Below, in pieces: positions 1 through 7,671 of a stretch of 64,000 nt of DNA (within the stretch, counting starts at the first letter, position 1; the number at the start of each line of letters is the position of its first letter). The position numbers were made by a program, and so were the translations under genes. The notes beneath the pieces were generated by a model. It saw nothing but the letters and a program-made list of their open reading frames with translations. It was not told the origin of the DNA and did no database searches. The DNA comes from Sulfitobacter brevis. GTDB taxonomy: Bacteria > Pseudomonadota > Alphaproteobacteria > Rhodobacterales > Rhodobacteraceae. The DNA is taken from positions 62,001 to 126,000 of the forward strand of contig NZ_FOMW01000001.1 of the NCBI RefSeq assembly GCF_900112755.1. Reading direction: 5' to 3'.

Positions 1-440
1 GTGCGGGCAAAAAATCCGGCGTGATCGGCACGGGCCTCGTCCTCTCGCAGACCGGTGGAGACCACGATGCCCGCTGCCTGCAGCATCGCCAACCCCTGCC
101 CGTCGACACGAGGATCACTGTCGGTGGTGGCCACGACGACGCGGGCGATGCCTGCATCAATCAATGCCTGAGCGCAGGGCGGCGTGCGCCCGTGATGGGC
201 GCAGGGTTCTAGCGTGACATAGGCCGTAGCACCGCGCGAAGCGGGACCAGCCTGCGCCAGTGCTTCGGTTTCGGCATGGGGGCGTCCACCCGATTGGGTG
301 CAGCCGCGCCCGACAATGCGGCCTGCATTGACGATGACACAGCCCACCGCCGGATTAGGCCAGACACGACCCTGCCCGCGCCGCCCCAAGGACAGCGCGA
401 GCGCCATAAATCGCGCATCAGCAGCGCTGTGGGCGGTCAC
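1..440 (-). CDS. ribD: Bifunctional riboflavin biosynthesis deaminase/reductase RibD, N-terminal part
   Basis: N-terminal deaminase part of RibD, which deaminates the pyrimidine intermediate of riboflavin synthesis; the reductase half lies outside the window. Reading the minus strand from a GTG at 440 gives an open frame that runs off base 1. It contains the zinc-deaminase motifs HAETEAL (His and catalytic Glu) and [11 protein letters not shown] (two Cys ligands), plus the WPNPAVGCV motif typical of RibD. The GTG start overlaps the nrdR stop by four bases (GTGA), so it is likely translated with nrdR. The nrdR-ribD order is common in bacteria. Truncated only by the window edge. Confidence 0.93.
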   Translation of the reverse strand, partial: MTAHSAADARFMALALSLGRRGQGRVWPNPAVGCVIVNAGRIVGRGCTQSGGRPHAETEALAQAGPASRGATAYVTLEPCAHHGRTPPCAQALIDAGIARVVVATTDSDPRVDGQGLAMLQAAGIVVSTGLREDEARADHAGFFAR

Positions 441-904
441 TCTTCGGCGGCAGGATCGGGGCGCAGCTCCTGCACAAATTTGTCAAAATCATCCGCAGCC
501 TGAAAGTTTTTATAGACGCTGGCAAAGCGCACATAGGCCACGGTATCAATCCGCGCCAAGGCCTCCATAACGATCTCGCCGATCTGTTTGGAGCCGATGT
601 CAGTCTCGCCGGTGCTTTCAAGACGCCGGACAATGCCGCTGATCATCTGGTCGATACGCTCAGGATCAATTGGCCGCTTCTGCATCGAAATGCGGATCGA
701 CCGTTCAAGCTTGTCGCGGTCAAAATCTTCGCGTTTGCCAGAGGTTTTAATTACCACGAGGTCGCGCAGTTGCACCCGCTCATAGGTGGTGAAACGTCCG
801 CCGCACGCCGGACAGAACCGCCGCCGCCGGATCGAGACGTGATCCTCTGCCGGACGGCTGTCTTTTACCTGTGTGTCGATATTTCCGCAAAACGGGCAGC
901 GCAT
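437..904 (-). CDS. nrdR: Transcriptional repressor NrdR
   Basis: NrdR senses ATP/dATP and represses ribonucleotide reductase genes by binding NrdR boxes. The 155-residue product has the usual family length. It opens with a zinc ribbon (Cys3, Cys6, Cys31, Cys34: CPFC and CPAC). The ATP-cone domain follows from about residue 49, beginning [16 protein letters not shown]. The ATG with the conserved MRCPFC start leaves no doubt about the N-terminus. It is followed directly by ribD with a four-base overlap. I saw no NrdR box inside the window, so its targets are probably elsewhere. Confidence 0.97.
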   Translation of the reverse strand: MRCPFCGNIDTQVKDSRPAEDHVSIRRRRFCPACGGRFTTYERVQLRDLVVIKTSGKREDFDRDKLERSIRISMQKRPIDPERIDQMISGIVRRLESTGETDIGSKQIGEIVMEALARIDTVAYVRFASVYKNFQAADDFDKFVQELRPDPAAEE

Positions 905-1052
905 GGCCGTTCCCCTTTTCTATCCTGCCTGACTTGTGGGCCTTTTCAGCCACTTCCCGAAACTTATAGGACGGACGCGAGGTTTTGGGTAGCCATGATT
1001 TTAAACGCTAGATGTTGCGTTGGGATGTGTGACATTGCGTCACCGCTCTTGC

Positions 1053-1472
1053 TCAGCCCAAGGGCATCAAACAAGCGGCCACGTGGCGGCGGTGCGGGGC
1101 GCTGCGATGCTCGAATACATAGATGCCCTGCCATGTGCCCAAGCGCATTCTGCCGTCTTTTACGGGGATGTTCAGGCTGACCGGCATCATCGCCGCCTTG
1201 ATATGGGCTGGCATATCGTCGGGTCCCTCGGCCGTGTGGCGCAGGTACTGCATGGCAGGATCACTCGCGGGCGGCACAAGGCGGCTGAAGTAGGCCTGTA
1301 GATCGCGACAGACATCCGGATCGGCGTTTTCCTGTATCAAGAGCGAGGCAGAGGTGTGTCGGATCATCAGCGTCAACAGCCCGTCACCCTGCGTACAAAG
1401 CCAGCGGGTAACTTCGGAGGTAAACTCGTAAAGGCCCGCGCCGGAGGTTGTGATAGTGAATTCATGTTGCAT
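1053..1472 (-). CDS. YjbQ/UPF0047 family protein
   Basis: Small cytosolic protein of the secondary thiamine-phosphate synthase/YjbQ (UPF0047) family, 139 residues. Family signatures are visible: HTSASLLIQENAD in the first half, and GTWQGIYVFEHR near the C-terminus. Family members have been reported to have weak thiamin-phosphate synthase activity, but the physiological role is unsettled. An upstream in-frame extension exists, but the start at MQHEFTITTSG matches the family N-terminus, so I use it. No strong ribosome site is visible. It stands alone between nrdR and the secreted paralogue pair, all on the minus strand. Confidence 0.88.
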   Translation of the reverse strand: MQHEFTITTSGAGLYEFTSEVTRWLCTQGDGLLTLMIRHTSASLLIQENADPDVCRDLQAYFSRLVPPASDPAMQYLRHTAEGPDDMPAHIKAAMMPVSLNIPVKDGRMRLGTWQGIYVFEHRSAPHRRHVAACLMPLG

Positions 1473-1533
1473 GGCGGGAGGATGACCTTTGGTGCAAGCC
1501 TTTGCAAACGTTGTGCGACGGTTAAGGTGCGCC

Positions 1534-1929
1534 CTAGTGTTGCGGCAGCCGCGTGTCTGCACAGAACTGCAACGCGTGGCCGACCGTCAGGTTTGTCCCT
1601 GCCCTGCGCAGCGACGCGCCAACGATCGTTACCGGAGCCGGCACCAAACCGGCAGGATCGATGGTGAAGAGCACCGGATCGCGGCTCCAGAAGCCCGCCC
1701 CGTCGCCGCTTGCCACGAACACCCGCTGGGAGGCAGGCGCTCCGAGGGCGTCGCGCGCATAACTGGCGGCCGAGCACCACATTCCGCGTGCGCCATGCTC
1801 GCGGTCGTGCGCGACCAGAAATCCACCCGCAGTTGGCGAGACCGTACCGTAACTCTGCGCCGATGCGGCGAGAACGGAAAGTGGCGCGGCAAATATCAGG
1901 GCAGCGAGGGCCAAGGGGTTGCGTTTCAC
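1534..1929 (-). CDS. Small secreted protein, downstream member of a tandem paralogous pair
   Basis: Unrecognised protein of 131 residues with a cleavable signal peptide (VKRNPLALAAL then a hydrophobic stretch ending LAASAQS). The GTG start at 1929 is preceded by AAAGGAGA at good spacing and chosen over an ATG 36 bases upstream. The mature part shares a core with the gene just upstream: HGARGMWCSAASYAR here and EGARGIWCAAASFAR there. A second shared Cys lies in HALQFC near the C-terminus. The two Cys suggest a disulfide-bonded periplasmic fold. It sits 19 bases after the paralogue, so the two form an operon. Function unknown. Confidence 0.8.
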   Translation of the reverse strand: MKRNPLALAALIFAAPLSVLAASAQSYGTVSPTAGGFLVAHDREHGARGMWCSAASYARDALGAPASQRVFVASGDGAGFWSRDPVLFTIDPAGLVPAPVTIVGASLRRAGTNLTVGHALQFCADTRLPQH

Positions 1930-1948
1930 GAGGCTGTCTCCTTTGAGG

Positions 1949-2368
1949 TTAGAACCGGTCTTCAAGCTCGATCAGGTAGTCTTTGCAAAATTGGTAGGCA
2001 TGGTGGATCGGCAGCCCCAGCCCCGCATCGCGCACGCTGACGGAATAGGCCTGTTTCGGCGCGACCGGAAGCGTGTCGGCGCGCGTGGTAAACACGACGC
2101 CGATCCGGCCCACACCGCTGATCGACGGGCCGCGCGGTGATTTCACGTAGAGCCGTTGATCTGTGGCGGTACCCTGAGCGTAGCGGGCAAAGCTTGCCGC
2201 CGCACACCAGATGCCGCGCGCCCCCTCGCCGTGATCTTCTATCACTTCGAAATCGCCGCCATTCAGGGGCACGACATAAAGCTGGTTTTGGGCGCGATAG
2301 ACCTGCGCTTGCGATTGCGTGGCCACGGCCAGCAGTACGCACGCGAGAACAGAGGGAATTTTGCGCAT
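1949..2368 (-). CDS. Small secreted protein, upstream member of a tandem paralogous pair
   Basis: Unrecognised 139-residue protein starting MRKIPSVLACVLLAVA, a clear signal peptide with likely cleavage after SQA. The mature domain carries the motif GARGIWCAAASFAR around residue 50 and HHAYQFC near the end; both recur in the next gene. Sequence around the motifs has diverged, so the duplication is old. It is the first gene of a two-gene operon. The Cys pair and export signal fit a periplasmic or secreted disulfide protein. I do not assign a function. Confidence 0.82.
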   Translation of the reverse strand: MRKIPSVLACVLLAVATQSQAQVYRAQNQLYVVPLNGGDFEVIEDHGEGARGIWCAAASFARYAQGTATDQRLYVKSPRGPSISGVGRIGVVFTTRADTLPVAPKQAYSVSVRDAGLGLPIHHAYQFCKDYLIELEDRF

Positions 2369-2497
2369 CTGGAAACCTTTCCTTACCGGTTAGCCCTTAA
2401 GATAGGTGTGCAGAGCCAGAGGTCAAAATCACGGCTTCGGCACCTCGCGCGGGCAGGCCGAGGAACTCTTGCGGGATAATGTGGAGGGGGGCAGCTC

Positions 2498-2532
2498 AAG
2501 AAAAAAGGCCGCCCATGAAAGGGCAGCCTTTT
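2498..2532 (-). terminator. Rho-independent terminator of rpoD
   Basis: A ten-base stem (AAGGCTGCCC with GGGCGGCCTT on the minus strand, one G-T pair) with a six-base loop, followed by a run of six T. It lies immediately after the rpoD stop at 2536. Confidence 0.9.
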
Positions 2533-2535
2533 GCG

Positions 2536-4524
2536 TTACTGATCGAGGAAGCTGCGCAGTTTGCGCGAGCGGCTCGGGTGTTTGAGCTTTCGCAAGGCTT
2601 TTGCTTCGATCTGACGGATCCGTTCGCGGGTCACGCTGAACTGTTGGCCGACCTCTTCCAGCGTGTGGTCGGTGTTCATCCCGATGCCGAAACGCATCCG
2701 CAGAACCCGCTCCTCACGTGGGGTGAGCGAAGCCAGGACCCGTGTCGTGGTTTCCTTGAGGTTTTCCTGAATGGCCGAGTCCAGCGGCAGGACGGCATTC
2801 TTGTCCTCGATGAAATCGCCAAGCTGGCTGTCTTCCTCGTCGCCAATCGGCGTTTCGAGCGAGATCGGCTCTTTGGCGATCTTCATCACCTTGCGGACTT
2901 TTTCCAAAGGCATTTGCAGCTTCTCTGCCAATTCCTCTGGTGTCGGTTCGCGACCGATTTCGTGCAGCATCTGGCGACCGGTGCGGACCAGCTTGTTGAT
3001 CGTTTCGATCATATGTACCGGGATACGGATGGTGCGCGCCTGATCGGCGATCGAACGGGTGATCGCCTGACGGATCCACCACGTCGCATAGGTCGAGAAT
3101 TTGTAGCCGCGACGATATTCAAATTTATCCACGGCCTTCATCAGGCCGATGTTGCCTTCCTGAATAAGATCGAGGAACTGCAGGCCACGGTTTGTGTACT
3201 TTTTGGCAATCGAGATCACCAAACGCAGGTTCGCTTCGACCATTTCTTTCTTGGCCTGACGGGCTTCTTTCTCGCCCTTCTGGACCTGCTGCACGATGCG
3301 GCGGAATTCCGAGATATCTAGACCGACGTACTGACCGACCTGCGCCATATCTGTGCGTAGCTCATCGACCTTCTCGGAAGAGCGCTCGATGAACATCTGC
3401 CAGCCACGACCGGATTTCTCGGCCATCCGCTCCATCCAGTTTGGATCAAGCTCGTAGCCGCGATATTCGTCGACGAATTCCTTACGGTTGATCCGCGCCT
3501 GATCGGCGAGCTTCACCATCGCGCTGTCGATCTGCATGATGCGGCGGTTGATGCCGTAAAGCTGGTCGATCAGGGCTTCGATACGGTTGTTGTGCAGGTG
3601 CAATTCGTTGACCAACAGCACGATTTCGGCGCGCAGCTTTTGATAGGTCTGTTCCTGCTTTTTCGAAAACGAGCCGTCCTCGTTCAGAGTTGCCGAAATC
3701 CGGCTGTCCTGCATCTCGCTCAGCTTGACGTAATCATCGGCGATGATGTCGAGCGCTTCCAGAACCTGCGGCTTGAGCGCAGCTTCCATCGCGGCCAGCG
3801 ACATGTTGGCCTGTTCGTCCTCGTCGTCGTCATCGTCATCGTCATTGGCGCTGATCGGGTTGCCATCGGCATCCAACTCACTCTTGTCGCCCTCAGATTT
3901 GCTATCGGTCGCAACGCCCGGGGCGACCACGGGGGTGGTCTCCTCTTCGTCACCGAGCTGGTTGCCGAATGTCGCCTCAAGGTCGATCACATCCCGCAGC
4001 AGAATGTCTTCGGACAGAAGCTCGTCGCGCCAGATGGTGATCGCCTGAAATGTCAGCGGGCTTTCGCACAGCCCTGCGATCATGGTGTTGCGGCCAGCCT
4101 CAATGCGCTTGGCGATGGCAATCTCGCCCTCGCGGCTCAACAGCTCGACCGAGCCCATTTCGCGCAGATACATCCGTACCGGATCATCCGTACGGTCGAG
4201 CTTTTCCGAGGTGCCCGTCGATAGGGTTACATCGCGGTTGGATTCGGTTGTCGCCAGCTCGGTGGAGCCTTTGTCCTCGTCCTCGGCGTCTTCGTCCTCG
4301 ATGATGTTGATGCCCATTTCGGACAACATCGACATCACGTCTTCGATCTGTTCGGAGGACACCTGATCGGGCGGCAGGACCGTGTTAAGCTGATCGTAGG
4401 TGATATAGCCCTTTTCACGGGCCTCACCGATCATCTTTTTAACGGCGGCCTGACTCATGTCCAGCGAATGACCGCTGTCGTTGTCGTCGGTCTTCTGGTC
4501 TTCGTTGGTGTCTTTGGCGGCCAT
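2536..4524 (-). CDS. rpoD: RNA polymerase sigma factor RpoD (sigma-70)
   Basis: Primary sigma factor, 662 residues. Region 1.1 is at the N-terminus and region 1.2 is near residue 108 ([11 protein letters not shown]). A non-conserved insert carries an Asp/Glu run near residue 229. Region 2 includes [19 protein letters not shown], and region 4 ends with the helix-turn-helix [20 protein letters not shown]. The ATG at 4524 has GGAGGAG just upstream and gives the usual MAAKD start; an in-frame upstream extension is rejected. It follows dnaG in the order often seen in alphaproteobacteria. The 132-base gap to dnaG holds a perfect palindrome and four GANTC sites, suggesting its own regulated promoter. 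Confidence 0.98.
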   Translation of the reverse strand: MAAKDTNEDQKTDDNDSGHSLDMSQAAVKKMIGEAREKGYITYDQLNTVLPPDQVSSEQIEDVMSMLSEMGINIIEDEDAEDEDKGSTELATTESNRDVTLSTGTSEKLDRTDDPVRMYLREMGSVELLSREGEIAIAKRIEAGRNTMIAGLCESPLTFQAITIWRDELLSEDILLRDVIDLEATFGNQLGDEEETTPVVAPGVATDSKSEGDKSELDADGNPISANDDDDDDDEDEQANMSLAAMEAALKPQVLEALDIIADDYVKLSEMQDSRISATLNEDGSFSKKQEQTYQKLRAEIVLLVNELHLHNNRIEALIDQLYGINRRIMQIDSAMVKLADQARINRKEFVDEYRGYELDPNWMERMAEKSGRGWQMFIERSSEKVDELRTDMAQVGQYVGLDISEFRRIVQQVQKGEKEARQAKKEMVEANLRLVISIAKKYTNRGLQFLDLIQEGNIGLMKAVDKFEYRRGYKFSTYATWWIRQAITRSIADQARTIRIPVHMIETINKLVRTGRQMLHEIGREPTPEELAEKLQMPLEKVRKVMKIAKEPISLETPIGDEEDSQLGDFIEDKNAVLPLDSAIQENLKETTTRVLASLTPREERVLRMRFGIGMNTDHTLEEVGQQFSVTRERIRQIEAKALRKLKHPSRSRKLRSFLDQ

Positions 4525-4550
4525 GAGATGCTCCTCCAGCGAAAGCGTGC

Positions 4551-4604
4551 GAATCACCTGACAGGTGATTCGTTTTTCGAATCATGCGGGGTTCTGGGTG
4601 ATTC
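4551..4604. promoter_or_regulatory. Palindrome and four GANTC (CcrM-type) sites upstream of rpoD
   Basis: Between dnaG and rpoD there is a perfect 10-bp inverted repeat (GAATCACCTG, one base, CAGGTGATTC, 4551-4571). Its ends are GANTC sites. Two more GANTC sites follow at 4579-4583 and 4600-4604, giving four in 54 bases. GANTC is the CcrM methylation target in alphaproteobacteria, and GcrA with sigma-70 acts at methylated promoters. The T run beside the palindrome lies on the wrong side to terminate dnaG transcription. I read this as a regulatory region, not a terminator. Confidence 0.55.
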
Positions 4605-4656
4605 TTAAACCCGTCCTACCGCTTTTTCCTAAAGTTCGGACTAAAAGGCCACGGGG

Positions 4657-6639
4657 TCAGTCGCCCGAGGCCTTTGTCTTATTGTATTTGATGCCCCCCA
4701 GCAGCTTGTCAAACTCGCTGCGTTCGTCGCGACTTAGAAGTGCGCCGTTATCGCCCACGTCATATTCCGCACTGTCTTCCTGCCCTGAACGCTGGGCGCG
4801 ATCTGCGGCGCGGGCAGCCTCGCTTAGCCGCCATGTCACCCCTTCATCTGCCACACCGCTCAGGTCCTGCGCGGCTTCTGCAATTTCCGCGCTCAATCCG
4901 CGCGCGGCCATCAGCTTGGCCAATTCCTCGGCCACCGTCATCCGCGACAGGTCAGCGTTGCCAGGGTTACGGATACAGGGCGTTATGGCCACATGGCGCT
5001 GCGCGCGCAGATTTTCAAGGGTTCCCGTGCCCAGAACGCTCTCAATTTTTTCGCGCAACACCTCTGCGCCGGCATGGCCGTGGCGCAACATCATGTCGCG
5101 CATCACCGCATGATCACGGTCCTGACAGGACATTGCCTCCAGTCCGTTATCAAAGTCCTCGATGATTTCAGGGCAGCCCGCCAGCACCGCAAGGATCACC
5201 CCCTCGCGCAGATGCTCCGAGGCCGTCTCGTCGGTCGTCACGAGCACTGACGACTTGGTGCTGGGCATCGGCGGCTCGGGCGGTGGCTGCCATTTGCCCC
5301 CGACCCTGCTGCCCGCCGCACGCGGTGGTCGCGGCCCTGCCCCGCTCATGCGCTGCGGGCGAAACAACTGCCAACGCAGGTCCTTGATCTCTTGCCCGTA
5401 ATGGCTGCGGATCGAGGGATCCTTGATCAACTTGATCTTCTCGCGCAGCGATTTATCCAGCGCCGCTTTCCGCTCGGGGCTGTCAAATACGCGGCCCTCG
5501 GTCTCGCGCTGCCACAACAGCCGTACCATCGGCATCGCGGCATCCAACAGCTTCTGCAACGCGCCAGCGCCTTGGGCTTTCAGCAAATCATCTGGGTCCT
5601 GCCCCTCCGGCATCACCGCAAAGCGCAACGACTGCCCCGCCTCCAGCAACGGCAAAGCCAGATCAATCAAGCGCAGTGCCGCCCGTTGCCCTGCCGTATC
5701 CCCGTCCAGCGTAATGATCGGCTCCGGCGCGATGCGCCACAACATCTGCAACTGGTTTTCGGTGATCGCGGTGCCCAGCGGCGCCACCGCTGCCTCAAAG
5801 CCCGCAGAATGGAGCGCGATCACGTCCATATAACCCTCGGCCACAATCAGCGGCTGCCCCTGCCCTGCTGCCACCCGTGCCTCGCGCACGTTGTAAAGGC
5901 TCCGACCCTTATCAAACAGCACGGTCTCGGGGGAGTTAAGGTATTTGGCCTTGTCGTCGGGATCCATCGCGCGCCCGCCAAAAGCAATCGCGCGCCCCCG
6001 CGCATCACGGATCGGAAAGATGATCCGCCCGCGAAACGTATCATAAGGCTTGCCGCCCTTGGAGGAAGGTTTGGCCAGCCCCGCCGCGAGGATCAACTCA
6101 TCGGCGATCCCCTTGGCTTTCAACGCGTCCCACAAGCCCTGCCAGGCATCAGGGGCAAAGCCGATCTCCCATCGCTCCAACGCCGCAGGCTTCAAGCCGC
6201 GCCGCTCCAGATACCCCCGCGCTTCGGCTGCGACACCGGTCTTTAACTGCAACCGGAACCAGCGCACGGCCTCTTCCATCACGGCGGCCAACTCATCGCG
6301 CGTATCGGCTTTTTGCTGGGCCCGCGGGTCTTGCTTGGGCACCGGCATCCCTGCCTCGCGCGCCAAAATCTCCACCGCTTCCATAAAGCTTACATTCTCG
6401 GTTTCACGCACAAACGAGATTGCATCGCCCTTGGCATGGCAGCCAAAGCAATAATAGAATCCCTTGCGGTCATCGACATGGAAACTGGCAGATTTTTCCT
6501 GATGGAACGGGCATGGCGCCCACATGTCACCCTTGCCCTGATTGGACTTGCGCGCATCCCATTGAACCTTGCGTCCCACGACCTGAGACAGGCTCGCACG
6601 GCCACGTAGTTCATCTAAAAATCCAGGGGGCAGGCTCAT
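4657..6639 (-). CDS. dnaG: DNA primase DnaG
   Basis: Primase that lays RNA primers for DNA replication, 660 residues, typical length. The N-terminal CHC2 zinc-binding domain shows Cys43, His46, Cys64 and Cys67 (CPFH and CFGC). The central TOPRIM domain has the acidic motifs VAEGYMDVIAL and LDGDTAGQRAA. The C-terminal part, which binds helicase DnaB in the family, is less conserved and has a Pro/Gly-rich linker near residue 430. The start MSLPPGFLDELRGR is the standard family start. rpoD follows downstream, as in the widespread dnaG-rpoD arrangement. Confidence 0.98.
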   Translation of the reverse strand: MSLPPGFLDELRGRASLSQVVGRKVQWDARKSNQGKGDMWAPCPFHQEKSASFHVDDRKGFYYCFGCHAKGDAISFVRETENVSFMEAVEILAREAGMPVPKQDPRAQQKADTRDELAAVMEEAVRWFRLQLKTGVAAEARGYLERRGLKPAALERWEIGFAPDAWQGLWDALKAKGIADELILAAGLAKPSSKGGKPYDTFRGRIIFPIRDARGRAIAFGGRAMDPDDKAKYLNSPETVLFDKGRSLYNVREARVAAGQGQPLIVAEGYMDVIALHSAGFEAAVAPLGTAITENQLQMLWRIAPEPIITLDGDTAGQRAALRLIDLALPLLEAGQSLRFAVMPEGQDPDDLLKAQGAGALQKLLDAAMPMVRLLWQRETEGRVFDSPERKAALDKSLREKIKLIKDPSIRSHYGQEIKDLRWQLFRPQRMSGAGPRPPRAAGSRVGGKWQPPPEPPMPSTKSSVLVTTDETASEHLREGVILAVLAGCPEIIEDFDNGLEAMSCQDRDHAVMRDMMLRHGHAGAEVLREKIESVLGTGTLENLRAQRHVAITPCIRNPGNADLSRMTVAEELAKLMAARGLSAEIAEAAQDLSGVADEGVTWRLSEAARAADRAQRSGQEDSAEYDVGDNGALLSRDERSEFDKLLGGIKYNKTKASGD

Positions 6640-6689
6640 GGTTCTTTATATTGCGCCGAACCGTTCAGAGTCCAGATGCCGCCGGCTTG

Positions 6690-6756
6690 TTCACGTGGCC
6701 AAATAAACTCCGGGGGGCCGTGCCCCAGCACGGCGGGGGCAGCGCCCCCTCCCCCC
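6690..6756. repeat. GC-rich intergenic element, copy 1
   Basis: On the minus strand it reads as a G-rich block, GCGCTGCCCCCG, more GC-rich sequence, then CCCCGGAGTTTATTTGGCC. Related blocks at about 12393, 30165 and 39967 share the GGGGG-x-GCCCCCG core and a tail resembling GGA-x-TTT-x-GGCCA. It lies just after the small secreted gene ending at 6762 (minus strand). Confidence 0.5.
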
Positions 6757-6761
6757 TCTTC

Positions 6762-7070
6762 TCACTGCGCCAGACACATCTCTTTCCATGCCGCCGCCAA
6801 ATCCTGCTCTTTCACATCGCGCATTTTCATCTCGTAAATCCACGGCGTCACAAGCGGGATCGCGGTGTTAAAGCTCTCCGGCCATGTCGCCTGCGCGACC
6901 ACCTTACCCTGCACATCGCGTTCTTTCACACGGTCAATCCGTGCTTGCCGTACCGCGCCGACAACCGAGGCTTGATGCACACAAGTGGTTTCTTTGTCGG
7001 CCTGCGCAAGCGCCGGACCCGAGACGACAAACAAACCGGCGGCAACTGCCAGCATTGAAATTTTTACCAT
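6762..7070 (-). CDS. Small secreted protein of unknown function
   Basis: Protein of 102 residues beginning MVKISMLAVAAGLFVV with a signal peptide predicted to cut after PALA. The mature part has two Cys (TTCVHQ and KEMCLAQ), which could form a disulfide. The remainder is charged and hydrophilic with no motif I recognise. I use the ATG at 7070, since the upstream in-frame extension would spoil the signal peptide. It is a single gene between dnaG and the sarcosine oxidase operon; no functional link to either is evident. Confidence 0.8.
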   Translation of the reverse strand: MVKISMLAVAAGLFVVSGPALAQADKETTCVHQASVVGAVRQARIDRVKERDVQGKVVAQATWPESFNTAIPLVTPWIYEMKMRDVKEQDLAAAWKEMCLAQ

Positions 7071-7128
7071 TAGATCGCTCCACGTTGTACAAGTCACTAT
7101 AACGGGATTCGGGCCCCGCGACGCCAGA

Positions 7129-7671
7129 TTAACCGCGCGCCGCCACCGCTGCCATAGCCTGTTTCAGATCGTGCGAGAGCGTGCCTGCCATCGAGCGGAA
7201 TACGAGGATCAGAAAACTGTCCTTGCCGGTACGGGTGATTGACGCCGACATATGCATGACCTGCGTGCGGATGCTATGCCCGCGCTTGAATGCCCCCTCG
7301 CGTAGATCGACCGGCACCAACCGCGCCAGCACATCTACCGCCGCCGCCCCGCTTAATGACACCGCCGCCCACGCGTCCAAGACATCGACGCTGGCGCCGT
7401 GGTCTGCAAGCGATGCGTCCGGCGCGGGACCGATCAACAGTGCCTCGCCGCGCCCGAACCAGATGCACCGCCCGCCGTCCTTGCCCGTGGCGCGGTTCGG
7501 TTTGGGAAATCCCAGGCCATGCGCGGCGCTTAACGCCTCCGTCATTCCCGCCTCCGCCCCGAACGGCGCCAAGACAGTCAAATGGCCCAAATCGACTTCG
7601 ACCAGTGCCGACCGCCCGATGCTGACATCCAGCCGCTCTGCCCAAGGCCGCGCTGCTTGTAATTCACCCAC
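7129..7671 (-). CDS. soxG: Sarcosine oxidase gamma subunit
   Basis: Gamma subunit of heterotetrameric sarcosine oxidase, which oxidatively demethylates sarcosine to glycine in the cytoplasm and passes the methyl carbon to tetrahydrofolate. About 180 residues, the expected size. The sequence (SALVEVDLGHLTVLAPFG; later GAFKRGHSIRTQVMHMSA) resembles the GcvT-like gamma family. I place the start at the GTG at 7671, which has GGGAGG upstream and overlaps the soxA stop by eight bases. Longer readings would run deep inside soxA. It is the last gene of soxBDAG. Confidence 0.9.
   Translation of the reverse strand: MGELQAARPWAERLDVSIGRSALVEVDLGHLTVLAPFGAEAGMTEALSAAHGLGFPKPNRATGKDGGRCIWFGRGEALLIGPAPDASLADHGASVDVLDAWAAVSLSGAAAVDVLARLVPVDLREGAFKRGHSIRTQVMHMSASITRTGKDSFLILVFRSMAGTLSHDLKQAMAAVAARG

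Noticed and set aside
2479..3321. Long plus-strand frame opposite rpoD
   Set aside because: Antisense to a highly conserved sigma-70 gene; composition and absence of motifs show it is a shadow.
3820..3850. Run of GAC/GAT-like trinucleotides (repeat) within rpoD
   Set aside because: It encodes the known acidic insert of sigma-70 and is in frame; not a separate repeat element.
4551..4571. Palindrome before rpoD as the dnaG terminator
   Set aside because: In the direction of dnaG transcription it is preceded by A residues and followed by no T run.
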